From positions 1 to 38,474 of the forward strand of contig JACPPG010000022.1 of the NCBI GenBank assembly GCA_016191115.1: a stretch of 38,474 nucleotides of DNA, in the 5' to 3' direction. This DNA comes from Planctomycetia bacterium (GTDB lineage: Bacteria; Planctomycetota; Planctomycetia; Pirellulales; JACPPG01). The notes under the pieces are model-generated. The model worked only from the letters and a program-made list of their open reading frames with translations. It was not told where the DNA came from and ran no database searches. Below, piece after piece: positions 24,936 through 32,810 of this stretch; the stretch's first letter is position 1, and each line of letters starts with the position of its first letter. The position numbers were made by a program, and so were the translations under genes.

Positions 24936-25603
24936 GCCGACACCACTGCCTGGTTGAGCTGATCCAGATGGTCGACGCGCGAGAACTGTTCGCTCACTTC
25001 CGGCGTGTGCGTCACCAGCACCAGGGCCACGTTCTCTTCCGTGCACGAGTTGCGTACCAGGTCGATGATCTGCTGCTGATGCCCGGTGTCGACGTTGGCC
25101 GTCGGCTCGTCGGCCAGCAAGAGCTTCGGCCGGTTGGCCATCGCCCGGGCCACTGCCACGCGCTGCTGCTCGCCCACCGAGAGCATGGCCGGCTTGTGCG
25201 TCAAGCGTTTGCCGAGTCCGACGTGCTCCAACAGCCGCTGGGCCCGCGCCTCGTCAACCCGGCCGCCGGTGAAGCTCATCCCCAAAAGCACGTTTTCCAG
25301 GGCCGAGAAGCCGGGCAGGAGGTTGAACGTCTGAAAAACGTACCCGATATTGTCGGCCCGGAACCGGTCCCGACCGTGTTCCGACAACCGGCCGATGTCG
25401 CGCCCGGCCACCTCCACCAGGCCTGAGTCAGGCCGGGCGATGCCGGCGATGACGTGCAGCAGGGTCGTCTTGCCGCACCCGCTGCGGCCCATCAGGGCCA
25501 TCTGCTCGCCGGCCGCCACGCGGAACTCGGCAATGTCCAAAATCGGCAACCGGGTGCCATCCGGTTGGGCGAACGACTTTTTGACGTTTTTGAGGAGCAG
25601 CAT
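24932..25603 (-). CDS. ABC transporter ATPase (LolD/MacB type)
   Basis: 223 residues with all motifs: Walker A GRSGCGKTT, Q-loop FQTFNLLPGF, signature LSVGEQQRVAVARA, Walker B LLLADEPTANVD and switch His in LVTHTPE. The N-terminal start MLLLKNVKKSF at ATG 25603 is canonical; the frame extends further upstream without homology. The 4-bp overlap with the permease gene shows that the two make one transporter. It is the first gene of the presumed operon running down to 19299. No Zur-like or other operator is recognisable in the upstream spacer. Confidence 0.95.
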   Translation of the reverse strand: MLLLKNVKKSFAQPDGTRLPILDIAEFRVAAGEQMALMGRSGCGKTTLLHVIAGIARPDSGLVEVAGRDIGRLSEHGRDRFRADNIGYVFQTFNLLPGFSALENVLLGMSFTGGRVDEARAQRLLEHVGLGKRLTHKPAMLSVGEQQRVAVARAMANRPKLLLADEPTANVDTGHQQQIIDLVRNSCTEENVALVLVTHTPEVSEQFSRVDHLDQLNQAVVSA

Positions 25604-25944
25604 GCGAGCCGTGAGGGGCGGTTTTGGCAGGGCGCGGGCAGCTTCGCAGTCGGAAAACAAGCGCTTAGAGCATAACAAGTTACTGCGAGGCAACAAGCGC
25701 AGTTTGGGGCCTCGCGTCGTCGGTCCGGACGCGCGGGACCCGCGGGCGCGCAGTCCGAGCGGTTCAAGCCCCTTCTTTCTATTTGGTACGCCCCGGCCAA
25801 GAGGGCGGTTCGCAGTTCGGCCGCTGCGGTCTCGGATTGGGAACGCATACTCCTTGCTGAAACGTGTATCCTCGTGGCAGGAATCGCTCGCCGTGCGCGG
25901 CCGGACCGACGGACACCCACGCTCTCAATCGACGGAGACCATCG
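25604..25944. other. Divergent promoter region between the ABC operon and the secreted protein
   Basis: About 340 bp separating genes transcribed away from each other. I find no gene, RNA or clear operator. A short AT-richer patch (near 25670-25690, GCATAACAAGTTACTGCG) could hold promoter elements, but no consensus pair is convincing. Confidence 0.4.
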
Positions 25945-26976
25945 ATGCGCAATGCCTTCCCGATTCGCGGCGCCGCATGCTGGATGACCGCCGCCGTGCC
26001 AATCTTGATCGCTGCGACGGCCTTCAACGGTCAGGCGGCGCCAGCCGAGCCGGGCTTGCAGCGGTCGGCGGCCGTGGCCGAGGCGGCGCCTTATCCCGAG
26101 GGCGTGACCAGTCTCTGGGAGGCGATGATCGACACCTTCGGCGAAGAAGGACCCCAGCGAGATGCCGCAACCGCGCGAGCCGGGCCGCCCATGAAGGGCG
26201 TCGACGGGTTCCTGTCCCGCAAGCGGCCGAACGGCAAGATCGATCCGGAGCTTGTGACCGAGCGCTCGCGCTTGTTCCTGGAGACCGACAAAGGGCACGC
26301 GTGGCTTGAAGAGCGCAACAAGCTGGAAGCCGAGACCAACTACGATCAGGTCGTCGACGCGCTATTTGCCGGCGACGACCTGGCGCTTGTGTTCGTAGTC
26401 TCCGTCCCCCGGCCGACGGATCTCCCCAAGAGAGTACGCACCGTCCACGTGATCCGCCACGACGACCAGTGGCGCGTGTCGCTCGACATCGCGGCCGACG
26501 TCAAAGCACTCTTGGGCCGCGCGGGGCGGGAATCGCTCGCCAGGCTCGAACAGGCGGGCGCTCAACGGCAAAGGCAGATCGTCGCGATCGTAACGCGCCC
26601 GCTTGAGAAGCCGCTGCCACTCACAGGGACGTGGTACTCCAGCGGCGGCGGCCGAAGCGTGCTTCTTTCATTCACCCCCAACGGCGAGGTCACGATCTAC
26701 CAACACCGCGAAGGGCAGGCCGGCATGCAGGTGGCGGACTATCAGGTATTCGGCGACGTCGTTTTGATCGAGACGATGCTCGGGCCCATGCGACTTGTGA
26801 TCGATCGCACGTGGTACCGCGAGCACGACGGACAGAAGCACTATCGCATGATGATCGAGAACGCGCGACGACTCTGGCCGGACGCAAAGGCTGAGCCCTG
26901 GTACGTGCAGCCGTTGATCAAAGGCGACTGGCCCGTGCGGAGACCCGTGAATAGGGATTTAGGGGTTGGGGATTAG
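25945..26976 (+). CDS. Secreted protein of unknown function
   Basis: 343 residues with a signal peptide (CWMTAAVPILIAATAFNGQAA) and no domain I recognise. The middle (residues about 60-180) is helical and charged. The C-terminal part (GTWYSSGGGRSVLLSFTPNGEVTIYQ, then MLGPMRLVIDRTWYREHDGQKHYRMMIE) looks like a beta-rich domain of the sort that senses or binds small ligands, but this is only inference. ATG 25945 has GGAG eight bases upstream. The last residues (VNRDLGVGD) are encoded by a repetitive spacer-like run (GGGATTTAGGGGTTGGGGAT), so the native stop may have been lost. Confidence 0.7.
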   Translation: MRNAFPIRGAACWMTAAVPILIAATAFNGQAAPAEPGLQRSAAVAEAAPYPEGVTSLWEAMIDTFGEEGPQRDAATARAGPPMKGVDGFLSRKRPNGKIDPELVTERSRLFLETDKGHAWLEERNKLEAETNYDQVVDALFAGDDLALVFVVSVPRPTDLPKRVRTVHVIRHDDQWRVSLDIAADVKALLGRAGRESLARLEQAGAQRQRQIVAIVTRPLEKPLPLTGTWYSSGGGRSVLLSFTPNGEVTIYQHREGQAGMQVADYQVFGDVVLIETMLGPMRLVIDRTWYREHDGQKHYRMMIENARRLWPDAKAEPWYVQPLIKGDWPVRRPVNRDLGVGD

Positions 26977-26998
26977 GGCAGGGCTAGAGATTAGGAGT
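26946..26998. repeat. Word-like spacer repeat (AGGGATTTAGGGGTTGGGGAT type)
   Basis: A G/T-rich imperfect repeat with units such as TAGGGATT, TAGGGGTT and GGGATTAGGG lies across the stop of the preceding gene and up to the smpB stop. It is the same class of degenerate spacer repeats seen after ribD, lipA and addA. Confidence 0.55.
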
Positions 26999-27004
26999 CG
27001 CCCC

Positions 27005-27490
27005 CTAGCGGCCGCGCATGGCCCTTTGGATATCGCGATCCACGGATTGCTTCTTGAGCTTTTCGCGCTTGTCGTGCATTTTGCGGCCGCGGCAGATGCC
27101 CAATAGCACCTTGGCCTTCCCCTTCTTGAAGTACAGCTTCAACGGCACGAGCGTCAGCCCGGTCTCGTAGGCCTTGCCGGCGAATTTGCGGATCTCGCGG
27201 CGGTGCAAAAGCAGCTTGCGGGCGCGCTTGGGTTGGTGGTTGAACTGGTTGGCCTGGAGATACTCGGGGATGTCGCACCCGATGAGCCACACTTCGTCCC
27301 CCTTGACGCGGCCGTAGGCCTCCTCGATCGACACCTTGCCGGTCCGCAAGCTCTTGACCTCGCTCCCCACCAGCATGATGCCGCACTCCAAAGTGTCCAG
27401 CACTTCGTACTCGTGCCGGGCACGGCGGTTCTGGCTGACCAGCCGCTCGTTGTCGTGCGCGCGATCGGTTGCCGGTTTCTGCTTGGCCAT
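27005..27490 (-). CDS. smpB: SsrA-binding protein SmpB
   Basis: A 161-residue tmRNA partner for trans-translation and rescue of stalled ribosomes. Landmarks are the N-terminal NRRARHEYEVLDTLECGIMLVGSEVKSLR, the YLQANQFNHQPKRARKLLLHRREI core and the basic C-terminal tail KMHDKREKLKKQSVDRDIQR, which enters the mRNA channel. ATG 27490 is at the canonical position, with a short basic leader (MAKQKPATDRAHD). No tmRNA gene is visible in the window. Confidence 0.97.
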   Translation of the reverse strand: MAKQKPATDRAHDNERLVSQNRRARHEYEVLDTLECGIMLVGSEVKSLRTGKVSIEEAYGRVKGDEVWLIGCDIPEYLQANQFNHQPKRARKLLLHRREIRKFAGKAYETGLTLVPLKLYFKKGKAKVLLGICRGRKMHDKREKLKKQSVDRDIQRAMRGR

Positions 27491-27528
27491 TGGTGACTAT
27501 ATCATCGTCCGCCGCGAACTTTGCCGCG

Positions 27529-27628
27529 TGTGTGCCACGGCGTGTGTGCCACTCCGCGTGTGCCACGGCTTCGCAGAAGCCGTGCTTTGCCGCTCGGCCC
27601 CGGCACGGCTTCTGCGAAGCCGAGGCAC
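27529..27628. repeat. Palindromic GTGCCACGGCTTC / GAAGCCGTG repeat cluster
   Basis: Within the 336-bp gene-free spacer before the LipB-like gene, GTGTGCCAC-type words repeat three times (27529-27566). Two self-palindromic hairpins follow: CACGGCTTCGCAGAAGCCGTG (27564-27584) and CACGGCTTCTGCGAAGCCGAG (27604-27624), which are inverted relative to each other. This is a REP/BIME-like arrangement. I see no gene in the rest of the spacer. Confidence 0.75.
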
Positions 27629-27826
27629 ACTCCTGTGACTTTGGCCGCCTACCCGGCCAGAACTCCATCTTTCCCGCGATTTTACTCGGTGCTAGAGTAA
27701 GGCCATGGTACGCTGGGAGACCGCTTCCTTGAAGGCGCGTATCCCGGCCGGACTTAAGAAAAGTGCGGGAGTCGCGCCAATGCTGCGGAGGCATCGGAGT
27801 GATCGTGCCGCGCCGGTCGACCAAAC

Positions 27827-28576
27827 ATGATTCCACCACGCGGCCAATCCGTGCGACCTGCTCCCGCGCTGGCGGCCTATCTCCTGGGCTCGCTCGAGTT
27901 CGAGGCTTGCCTGGCCCTGCAGCAGCGATTGGTCTATGAAGCGGGCGGCCGGCAGGATGGGCAGATTTCACTGCTAATCTGCGAGCACCCCGCGTGCATC
28001 ACCGTCGGCCGCCATGGGTCGCGGGCCGACGTCCGTCTGAGCGAACGCTCGCTTGTCACCGAGCGTCTGGCGGTTCGCTGGGTGAATCGCGGCGGCGGTT
28101 CTCTGATGCACGCCCCCGGACAACTGGCCGTCTACCCGATCGTGCCGCTAGAGTGGCACGGCTGGAGTGTCGGCGCGTATGTCGATCGCTTGCAATCGGG
28201 CCTCGTGGGTGCGGTGGCCGAATTGGGCTTCCATGGCCACGTGCCCGCCGGCCGCCGTGGATTGTGGGGCCGCACGGGACGGATCGCGGCGGTGGGCGTG
28301 GCCGTGAAAAACTGGACGACGTACTACGGCGCCTACGTCAATGTCTCGCCGGCCCGGCGGTTGCTCTCGTTCGTGCATGCTGACACCACCCGCCGCGCGG
28401 CGATGAGCTCGTTGGCCATCGAGCGGCAGCAGCCCGTCAACATGACCCGGGTCCGCGAGGCCCTTGTGCGGCACCTGGCCGCCGCACTCGATGCGCCGAG
28501 GTATCATGTTCATACGGGGCACTCGCTACTGGCTCCTCCGAGGGTGGCATATGGCGCCCGAGCCCGCGTTGGCTAG
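27827..28576 (+). CDS. LipB-like octanoyltransferase homologue lacking the catalytic dyad
   Basis: 249 residues of the biotin/lipoate protein ligase-LipB fold. Visible are ICEHPACITVGRHG, the substrate loop RGGGSLMHAPGQLAVYPIV (88-106; His95 retained), LWGRTGRIAAVGVAV and YYGAYVNVSP. In LipB the acyl-enzyme Cys sits in an NPCGYxGM motif and its partner Lys in KI(A/C)S(L/I)G. Here those positions are Asp186 (HADTTRRAAM) and Arg152 (GRIAAVG). The usual LipB reaction therefore cannot proceed in the known way. The gene overlaps lipA by 26 bp, so the link to lipoate chemistry is real. It could transfer without a thioester, act as a regulatory subunit, or be a divergent ligase. It starts at ATG 27827 with no strong ribosome binding site. 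Confidence 0.8.
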   Translation: MIPPRGQSVRPAPALAAYLLGSLEFEACLALQQRLVYEAGGRQDGQISLLICEHPACITVGRHGSRADVRLSERSLVTERLAVRWVNRGGGSLMHAPGQLAVYPIVPLEWHGWSVGAYVDRLQSGLVGAVAELGFHGHVPAGRRGLWGRTGRIAAVGVAVKNWTTYYGAYVNVSPARRLLSFVHADTTRRAAMSSLAIERQQPVNMTRVREALVRHLAAALDAPRYHVHTGHSLLAPPRVAYGARARVG

Positions 28577-29531
28577 CCTGCCGATCGTCACGCCGGCGGA
28601 AAAGCGGAGTCTGCCGCTATCGGACCACGGTTGTGGGGCGCGCGGCGATTTGCCCCAGCCACCCGAATCCCCGGCAGCCGCGCCGCGCTTGCCCCGTTGG
28701 CTGAAGCGGAACGTGCCCAAGGGGAACGCCGACCATTTCACGGCCCGGCTCCTGGACGAGCTGCGGTTGGAGACGGTGTGCGACAATGCCAGGTGCCCCA
28801 ACCGCATGGAGTGCTACTCGCAGAAGACGGCCACGTTCATGATCCTGGGCAACGTCTGCACCCGGCCATGTGGGTTTTGCGCCGTCCACAAGGGGAAGAC
28901 GCAGCCGGTCGAGGACGACGAGCCGGCCCGCGTGGCCGAGGCGGCGGCCCGATTGGGCTTGAAGCACGTCGTGATCACGTCGGTAACCCGCGACGACCTG
29001 GCCGACGGCGGGGCCGACCATTTTCATCGTTCGGTTCTTGCGGTCCGTCGCCGCACCGGCGCGGCCGTCGAGGTGCTCACGCCCGATTTCCTGGGCAGGG
29101 CGGGGGCGATCGAGCGCGTCGTCGCGGCCCGGCCGGAGGTGTTCAACCACAACACCGAGACCGTACCGCGGCTCTACCGCGCGGTGCGCGGCCGCAAGAG
29201 CGACTATCGCTGGACGCTGGCCTTGCTCCGCCGCGTGCGCCAGCTCGATCCCTCGATCAAGACCAAGAGCGGATTGATGCTGGGGCTGGGTGAGTCGCGC
29301 GAGGAGCTGTTCGACACGCTCGTCGACTTGCGCGACGCCGGCTGCGATTTCCTGACGCTCGGGCAATACTTGCAGCCCTCGCCCGAACACTTGCCGGTAG
29401 TGCGCTACGTCCCGCCGGAGGAGTTCGAGGAGCTGGGCCGCGCCGCCCGGCGGCTAGGCTTCACGCAAGTGGCCAGCGGCCCGTTCGTGCGCTCGAGCTA
29501 CCACGCGCGGGAGATGGCCGAGAGCCAATGA
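28551..29531 (+). CDS. lipA: Lipoyl synthase
   Basis: A radical-SAM enzyme that inserts two sulfurs into a protein-bound octanoyl chain. The 326 residues hold the auxiliary cluster ligands CDNARCPNRMEC, the radical-SAM motif CTRPCGFCAV and the C-terminal RSSYHA Ser ligand. GGADHFHRSVLAVRR, NHNTETVPRLY and TKSGLMLGLGE are also standard. ATG 28551 has GAGGGTGG just upstream and lies inside the LipB-like gene, so the two are coupled. The N-terminal 50 residues are a variable Pro/Ala-rich leader. Confidence 0.96.
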   Translation: MAPEPALASLPIVTPAEKRSLPLSDHGCGARGDLPQPPESPAAAPRLPRWLKRNVPKGNADHFTARLLDELRLETVCDNARCPNRMECYSQKTATFMILGNVCTRPCGFCAVHKGKTQPVEDDEPARVAEAAARLGLKHVVITSVTRDDLADGGADHFHRSVLAVRRRTGAAVEVLTPDFLGRAGAIERVVAARPEVFNHNTETVPRLYRAVRGRKSDYRWTLALLRRVRQLDPSIKTKSGLMLGLGESREELFDTLVDLRDAGCDFLTLGQYLQPSPEHLPVVRYVPPEEFEELGRAARRLGFTQVASGPFVRSSYHAREMAESQ

Positions 29532-29622
29532 TGAATGATGAATGCGGAATGATGAATGCGAAGAAACGTGCACGGTCGCCGACGCGGTCCTCTGGCCTCT
29601 AGCCTGTGGCCTCTCGCCTCAC
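29527..29622. repeat. Word-like spacer repeats between lipA and the lipoyl-domain gene
   Basis: Two runs of imperfect short repeats lie here. The first is AATGATGAATGCGGAATGAT with ATGAATGC units, right at the lipA stop (29527-29562). The second has units of GGCCTCT, AGCCTGT and GGCCTCTCGCC (29593-29620). Both look like dispersed degenerate spacer repeats, not regulatory sites. Confidence 0.55.
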
Positions 29623-29626
29623 ACCC

Positions 29627-29869
29627 ATGCGTCACAACCTCGTACTGCCGGACTTGGGCTTGGGCGAATTGCCCGTGACGGTCAGCCTGTGGCTGGTGGA
29701 AGTCGGCGCCGAAGTGGCGGAAGGGGACCGGCTGGTCGAATTGGCGGCCGAAAGCGTGACAGTCGATCTGCCCGCCCCGACAAGCGGCGTGCTCGTCGAA
29801 ACGCTGGCCGTCGAAGACGAGGAAGTGCAAGTCGGGCAGGTGCTGGGCGTGATCGAGGCGGACGAATAG
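29627..29869 (+). CDS. Stand-alone lipoyl-domain protein lacking the acceptor lysine
   Basis: An 80-residue protein covering one complete biotinyl/lipoyl domain: LVLPDLGLGELPVTVSLWLV, then GAEVAEGDRLVELAAESVTV, then DLPAPTSGVLVETLAVEDEEV and GQVLGVIE. In E2 and H proteins the beta-turn reads E-T-D-K-A/V, with the modified lysine at its tip. Here the turn is A-A-E-S-V, with Ser43 at the lysine position, so this domain cannot be lipoylated or biotinylated conventionally. ATG 29627 starts at the domain; a GTG at 29606 would add seven residues. Its position directly after LipB-like and LipA suggests a partner in the same system. Confidence 0.85.
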   Translation: MRHNLVLPDLGLGELPVTVSLWLVEVGAEVAEGDRLVELAAESVTVDLPAPTSGVLVETLAVEDEEVQVGQVLGVIEADE

Positions 29870-29876
29870 TCGCACG

Positions 29877-30530
29877 TCACTTCACTAGCTCCAGCGTGCC
29901 CCACACGCTTGGGTCCTCGCGGTAGGGAAACTCTTTGCCGCAGCTAAATGTCTGCTCGCCCAGCTCCTGGTCCACCACCGCGTAGGTGAAGCCCAGCCGC
30001 GGGTGTTCGGCCGGGTCCCAGCCGGTCAGCGCCGCCGCCGGGATGTGCGCTTCGAGCACGTAGCCATCGACCCGCTTCTCGCTCCGCGTCCGCAGCGCCT
30101 CGGGCCGCACCGGCTTGGGGTTTTCGCGGGCCCGGTTGATGAAGAACAGTTCGCCGTACGGGTCGGCCAGGTTCCGCCCACTTCCGGCCGGCAGAAAGAT
30201 GAACTGGTGGCAGAAGCGGCTGGCGCGGTGGATGTTATGCGTGTCGCGGGTGTCGATCCACACCCGCAGCCCGTCCGATTCGTCGGGGCGTGACTCGCGG
30301 CACCACGGCGGCCTTCGCTTCCCCTCGACGTGCACGTAGAACGCTAACCCCGCCTCGCTCCATCCGGCCCGCACGTCGGCAAACGTGGCAAGCCCCTCCA
30401 GGTCGCCGAAGCTGGGGAGCCGGCTGGCGGGGGGCAACTTCGTCCCGGCCGCCGTCCACAAGGGCTCGTGGTGCCGGCACGGCACCGCGAAGCGAAACAA
30501 GAACCGCGGCGGCAACAGGCGATCGGTCAT
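29877..30530 (-). CDS. CBM9/DOMON-like protein of unknown function
   Basis: 217 residues, probably a single beta-sandwich related to carbohydrate-binding family 9 by pattern. Landmarks are LATFADVRAGWSEAGLAFYV, DGLRVWIDTRDTHNIHRASRFCHQFIFLP and GYVLEAHIPAAALTGWDPAEHPRLGF. The IDTRD segment and VDGYVLEAHIPAAAL are typical of this fold. There is no signal peptide, so it is cytosolic unless exported otherwise. I chose ATG 30530 (MTDRLLPP); ATG 30539 is an alternative. It is convergent with the lipoyl-domain gene (7 bp between stops). The function is unknown. Confidence 0.65.
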   Translation of the reverse strand: MTDRLLPPRFLFRFAVPCRHHEPLWTAAGTKLPPASRLPSFGDLEGLATFADVRAGWSEAGLAFYVHVEGKRRPPWCRESRPDESDGLRVWIDTRDTHNIHRASRFCHQFIFLPAGSGRNLADPYGELFFINRARENPKPVRPEALRTRSEKRVDGYVLEAHIPAAALTGWDPAEHPRLGFTYAVVDQELGEQTFSCGKEFPYREDPSVWGTLELVK

Positions 30531-30544
30531 AGGTTTCATCAAGG

Positions 30545-30682
30545 CATCCGCAGATTTTCACGGATTCCGCGGATTACACGGCAGAGTCGACACGGATCGA
30601 ATCGGCGGACAAGACCGCAAACCACCGACGCGAGCCCTCATCCTCCCCTTCAAATCCGCGAAATCCGCGCCATCTGCGGATG
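30545..30682. repeat. Inverted repeat element of CATCCGCAGAT / ATCTGCGGATG type
   Basis: CATCCGCAGAT at 30545 and ATCTGCGGATG ending 30682 are perfect inverted ends. Internal GGATTCCGCGGATT near the left end and AATCCGCGAAATCCGCG near the right are related words. The whole looks like a dispersed spacer element of about 138 bp built from degenerate CGCGGATT units. No coding content is visible. Confidence 0.7.
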
Positions 30683-30722
30683 ATCTTCTTTCTTCACAGC
30701 CGGCTGCCCCGCCGCCGGCCGT

Positions 30723-31994
30723 TCACGCCACCTGCGCCAGCACGTACGGCCCCTTGGGAATCACCGCGATCGTTGCTTTCGGTCCATGCTCGGCGAGCGA
30801 TTCGGCCACGGCCACTTCGACCGTCGGGGCACTGCGGACGAACAGCCGGTCGAGCGTTTCGGCCGGCAGACCGTCGCTCACGATGCGGACCTGTGCCTTG
30901 CGGCATACCTTGGCCAGCTCCTCGAGCTGCCACTGATCCATCACGAAATAATCCTTGCCCAGGATCCGCTCGACGAACACATCCAGGCTCGCGTTCTCGT
31001 CGAACAGCCGCTGGAACTGGGGGCTGCCGATCCCTTCGCTCAGGCTGGCTGCCAGGATGATGGTGCCCCCTTGCTTGACGATCGGCAGGGCGCCGGTGAG
31101 CCCCTTCACGGCCTGATAGAACGTTGCGTCGAGCGGATATCCGGCCGAGCTGGTGACCACCACGTCGACCGGCTCCGGCACGGTGTCCACGACCACGCCG
31201 CGGCAGAAATCCACGCCCTCGAGAAACGCCTGCTCCATATCGCCAGCCACGATGGCAAGGGAACGCCGCTCGGTGTCGATCACCGCGTTGACAATGAAGT
31301 CGCAACCCGCGCGGCGGGCGATCCACGTGTTCTCCTCGTGAACGGGGTTGCCTTCGAGAATGCCGCAATCGGCCCGCGGGTGCTCGAGAAAATCCGGCCC
31401 GTGCCAGACCTTTACGGTTTCAAGGGCCGCCAGACCGGGGCAGACCAACTTGCGGCCGCCGGAGAACCCGGCCATCAGGTGCGGCTCGATCAGGCCGGTT
31501 GTGATCTTCAGGTCGGCCGCCAGGTACCGCGAGTCGATCCAGATCGGCACGCCGCGCGGGCTACTGCCCAGGTGCGCGTGCTCGTCGAGCCGGGTGCCAT
31601 GATGGTTTTCGATCCGGTATCGCTCGACGATTTCCGCCCCGACCATCTCCACAAGTTCCGCACCCTCGTTGGGCCGGTGCAGGCCCGTGGCCACGAGGAT
31701 CGTGATTTGCGAGCGCGGAATGCCGGCCACCTCCAGCGTGGACAAGATCGCCGGCAAGATCAGCCGGTTGGGAACCGGCCGCGTGATGTCGCTGATGACG
31801 ACGCAGGCGCTTCCGCGGCCGCGGGCCAACTCGGACAAGGGAGGTGTGCCGGTGGGCGAGCGAAGCTTGCGATCGAGCTCGGCCGCGGGGTCGGCAAGCG
31901 GCGGGGCATTCCGATAACCCAACGTGCGAACCACGCGATCGGCTGGCAGCTCGACCGCGAGCCCCGTCTTGCCGTACTCGAGCGTGACGCGCAT
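30723..31994 (-). CDS. larA: LarA-family nickel-dependent racemase
   Basis: 423 residues, the typical LarA length. LarA interconverts D- and L-lactate with a nickel pincer cofactor (NPN) bound covalently to a lysine. Here the [12 protein letters not shown] motif carries Lys182, close to Lys184 of the Lactiplantibacillus enzyme. Other family features are [32 protein letters not shown] and [11 protein letters not shown] with conserved histidines. No larB, larC or larE genes are adjacent, so the cofactor must come from elsewhere. Several LarA paralogues act on other 2-hydroxyacids, so the substrate is uncertain. The start is ATG 31994. Confidence 0.88.
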   Translation of the reverse strand: MRVTLEYGKTGLAVELPADRVVRTLGYRNAPPLADPAAELDRKLRSPTGTPPLSELARGRGSACVVISDITRPVPNRLILPAILSTLEVAGIPRSQITILVATGLHRPNEGAELVEMVGAEIVERYRIENHHGTRLDEHAHLGSSPRGVPIWIDSRYLAADLKITTGLIEPHLMAGFSGGRKLVCPGLAALETVKVWHGPDFLEHPRADCGILEGNPVHEENTWIARRAGCDFIVNAVIDTERRSLAIVAGDMEQAFLEGVDFCRGVVVDTVPEPVDVVVTSSAGYPLDATFYQAVKGLTGALPIVKQGGTIILAASLSEGIGSPQFQRLFDENASLDVFVERILGKDYFVMDQWQLEELAKVCRKAQVRIVSDGLPAETLDRLFVRSAPTVEVAVAESLAEHGPKATIAVIPKGPYVLAQVA

Positions 31995-32121
31995 GGTGAT
32001 TGGTTGACCGCAAGGCCCCCGTGGGAGGCGTTTCCCGACGCCGAACGATTCCGGAGCGGGTGGCGAAATCGCGCGTTGTTCGTCGCCGACGGGAGTCGCC
32101 TCCTGCACGATTGCCGGACAA

Positions 32122-32454
32122 CTATTTCTTGCCGCCCTTGGCCGGGGCCTTGGCTGTGGCAGCAGGGGCCTTTGCGCCAGCGGCCGGGGCCTTGCCTCCA
32201 GCGGCAGGTGCGGCGGCGGGTGCGGCGCCCGGAGCCCCGGCGGCAGCGGTTTCACCCTCGGCGGCCTCTTCCTTCGCCTTCTTTTTCTTCTTCATCGCCA
32301 GTTTCTGCACGCGCACCTTGGGCAGGCCCAGCGGGCTGCGCCCATCGGCCCAGCGATCGGTCTCCTTGAGCTTGGCGATCCGCTCGCCGCGCGTGAGCAC
32401 GCTGCGGGCCCGGACCAGGCCGACCTGAAACCGCAGGCTTTTGTCCATCGTCAT
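32122..32454 (-). CDS. Small basic protein, TIGR04137-type, with Ala/Lys-rich tail
   Basis: 110 residues. The N-terminal half ([24 protein letters not shown], then [16 protein letters not shown]) matches what I recall as the planctomycete small basic protein family (TIGR04137). The C-terminal half is a run of lysines ([11 protein letters not shown]) followed by a long Ala/Pro/Gly/Lys tail resembling histone H1 tails ([20 protein letters not shown]). ATG 32454 has GGGAGAAG upstream; a second ATG two codons later is possible. It is probably abundant and nucleic-acid binding, by charge alone. The function is unknown. Confidence 0.85.
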   Translation of the reverse strand: MTMDKSLRFQVGLVRARSVLTRGERIAKLKETDRWADGRSPLGLPKVRVQKLAMKKKKKAKEEAAEGETAAAGAPGAAPAAAPAAGGKAPAAGAKAPAATAKAPAKGGKK

Positions 32455-32643
32455 GGCAATTCTTCTCCCACTTGTATGCCGCTACAGTCCGGTCGCCGGA
32501 CGGGATGGGCGTGTGGCTGGGCGCCATGCCCACGCCGCGCGTGGGCATGCTTCTTTTGGCCGGGTAATCCCCGCCTGGCTGGATTGCGCGCAGCCAAGAT
32601 CAGCCAGTATACGTTTGTGGACCGCCGGGGATCAAGCCGGCGA

Positions 32644-32653
32644 CATTCGGCTC
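32644..32653. repeat. Target-site duplication, left copy
   Basis: CATTCGGCTC immediately precedes the element at 32654 and recurs exactly at 32811-32820 after it. It is a perfect 10-bp direct repeat, the usual scar of transposition. Confidence 0.9.
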
Positions 32654-32810
32654 CAGGGCCATCCTGTTTTTCAAAATGGCGAGGCGGGAAAATGGGACTG
32701 GCTCCGAGCATAAACAGCGCAAGCCCCTTCAGACCAACGTTTCGTCTCGGTGCCTGTCCCACTTTCCCGCCGGTGCGCCGCCGTCCAGCTTGAATCCGTG
32801 AACGGCCCTG
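32654..32810 (-). mobile_element. MITE-like element, copy 4 (full length, with target duplication)
   Basis: 157 bp, with ends CAGGGCCATCCTG and GTGAACGGCCCTG. The perfect terminal inverted repeat is CAGGGCC/GGCCCTG. Inside are the longer arms with TGGGACTGGCTCCGAG and GTGCCTGTCCCACTTTCCCG. It encodes no protein. The flanking 10-bp duplication makes this the most recent copy and defines the family's borders. It interrupts the spacer between the small basic protein gene and the tiny gene at 32959; I see no other gene there. Confidence 0.93.

Noticed and set aside
27005..27826. tmRNA gene near smpB
   Set aside because: No tRNA-like ends or tag reading frame found in either flank.
30786..32369. 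527-codon frame opposite larA and the small basic protein gene
   Set aside because: Shadow of larA, which has full family motifs on the other strand.
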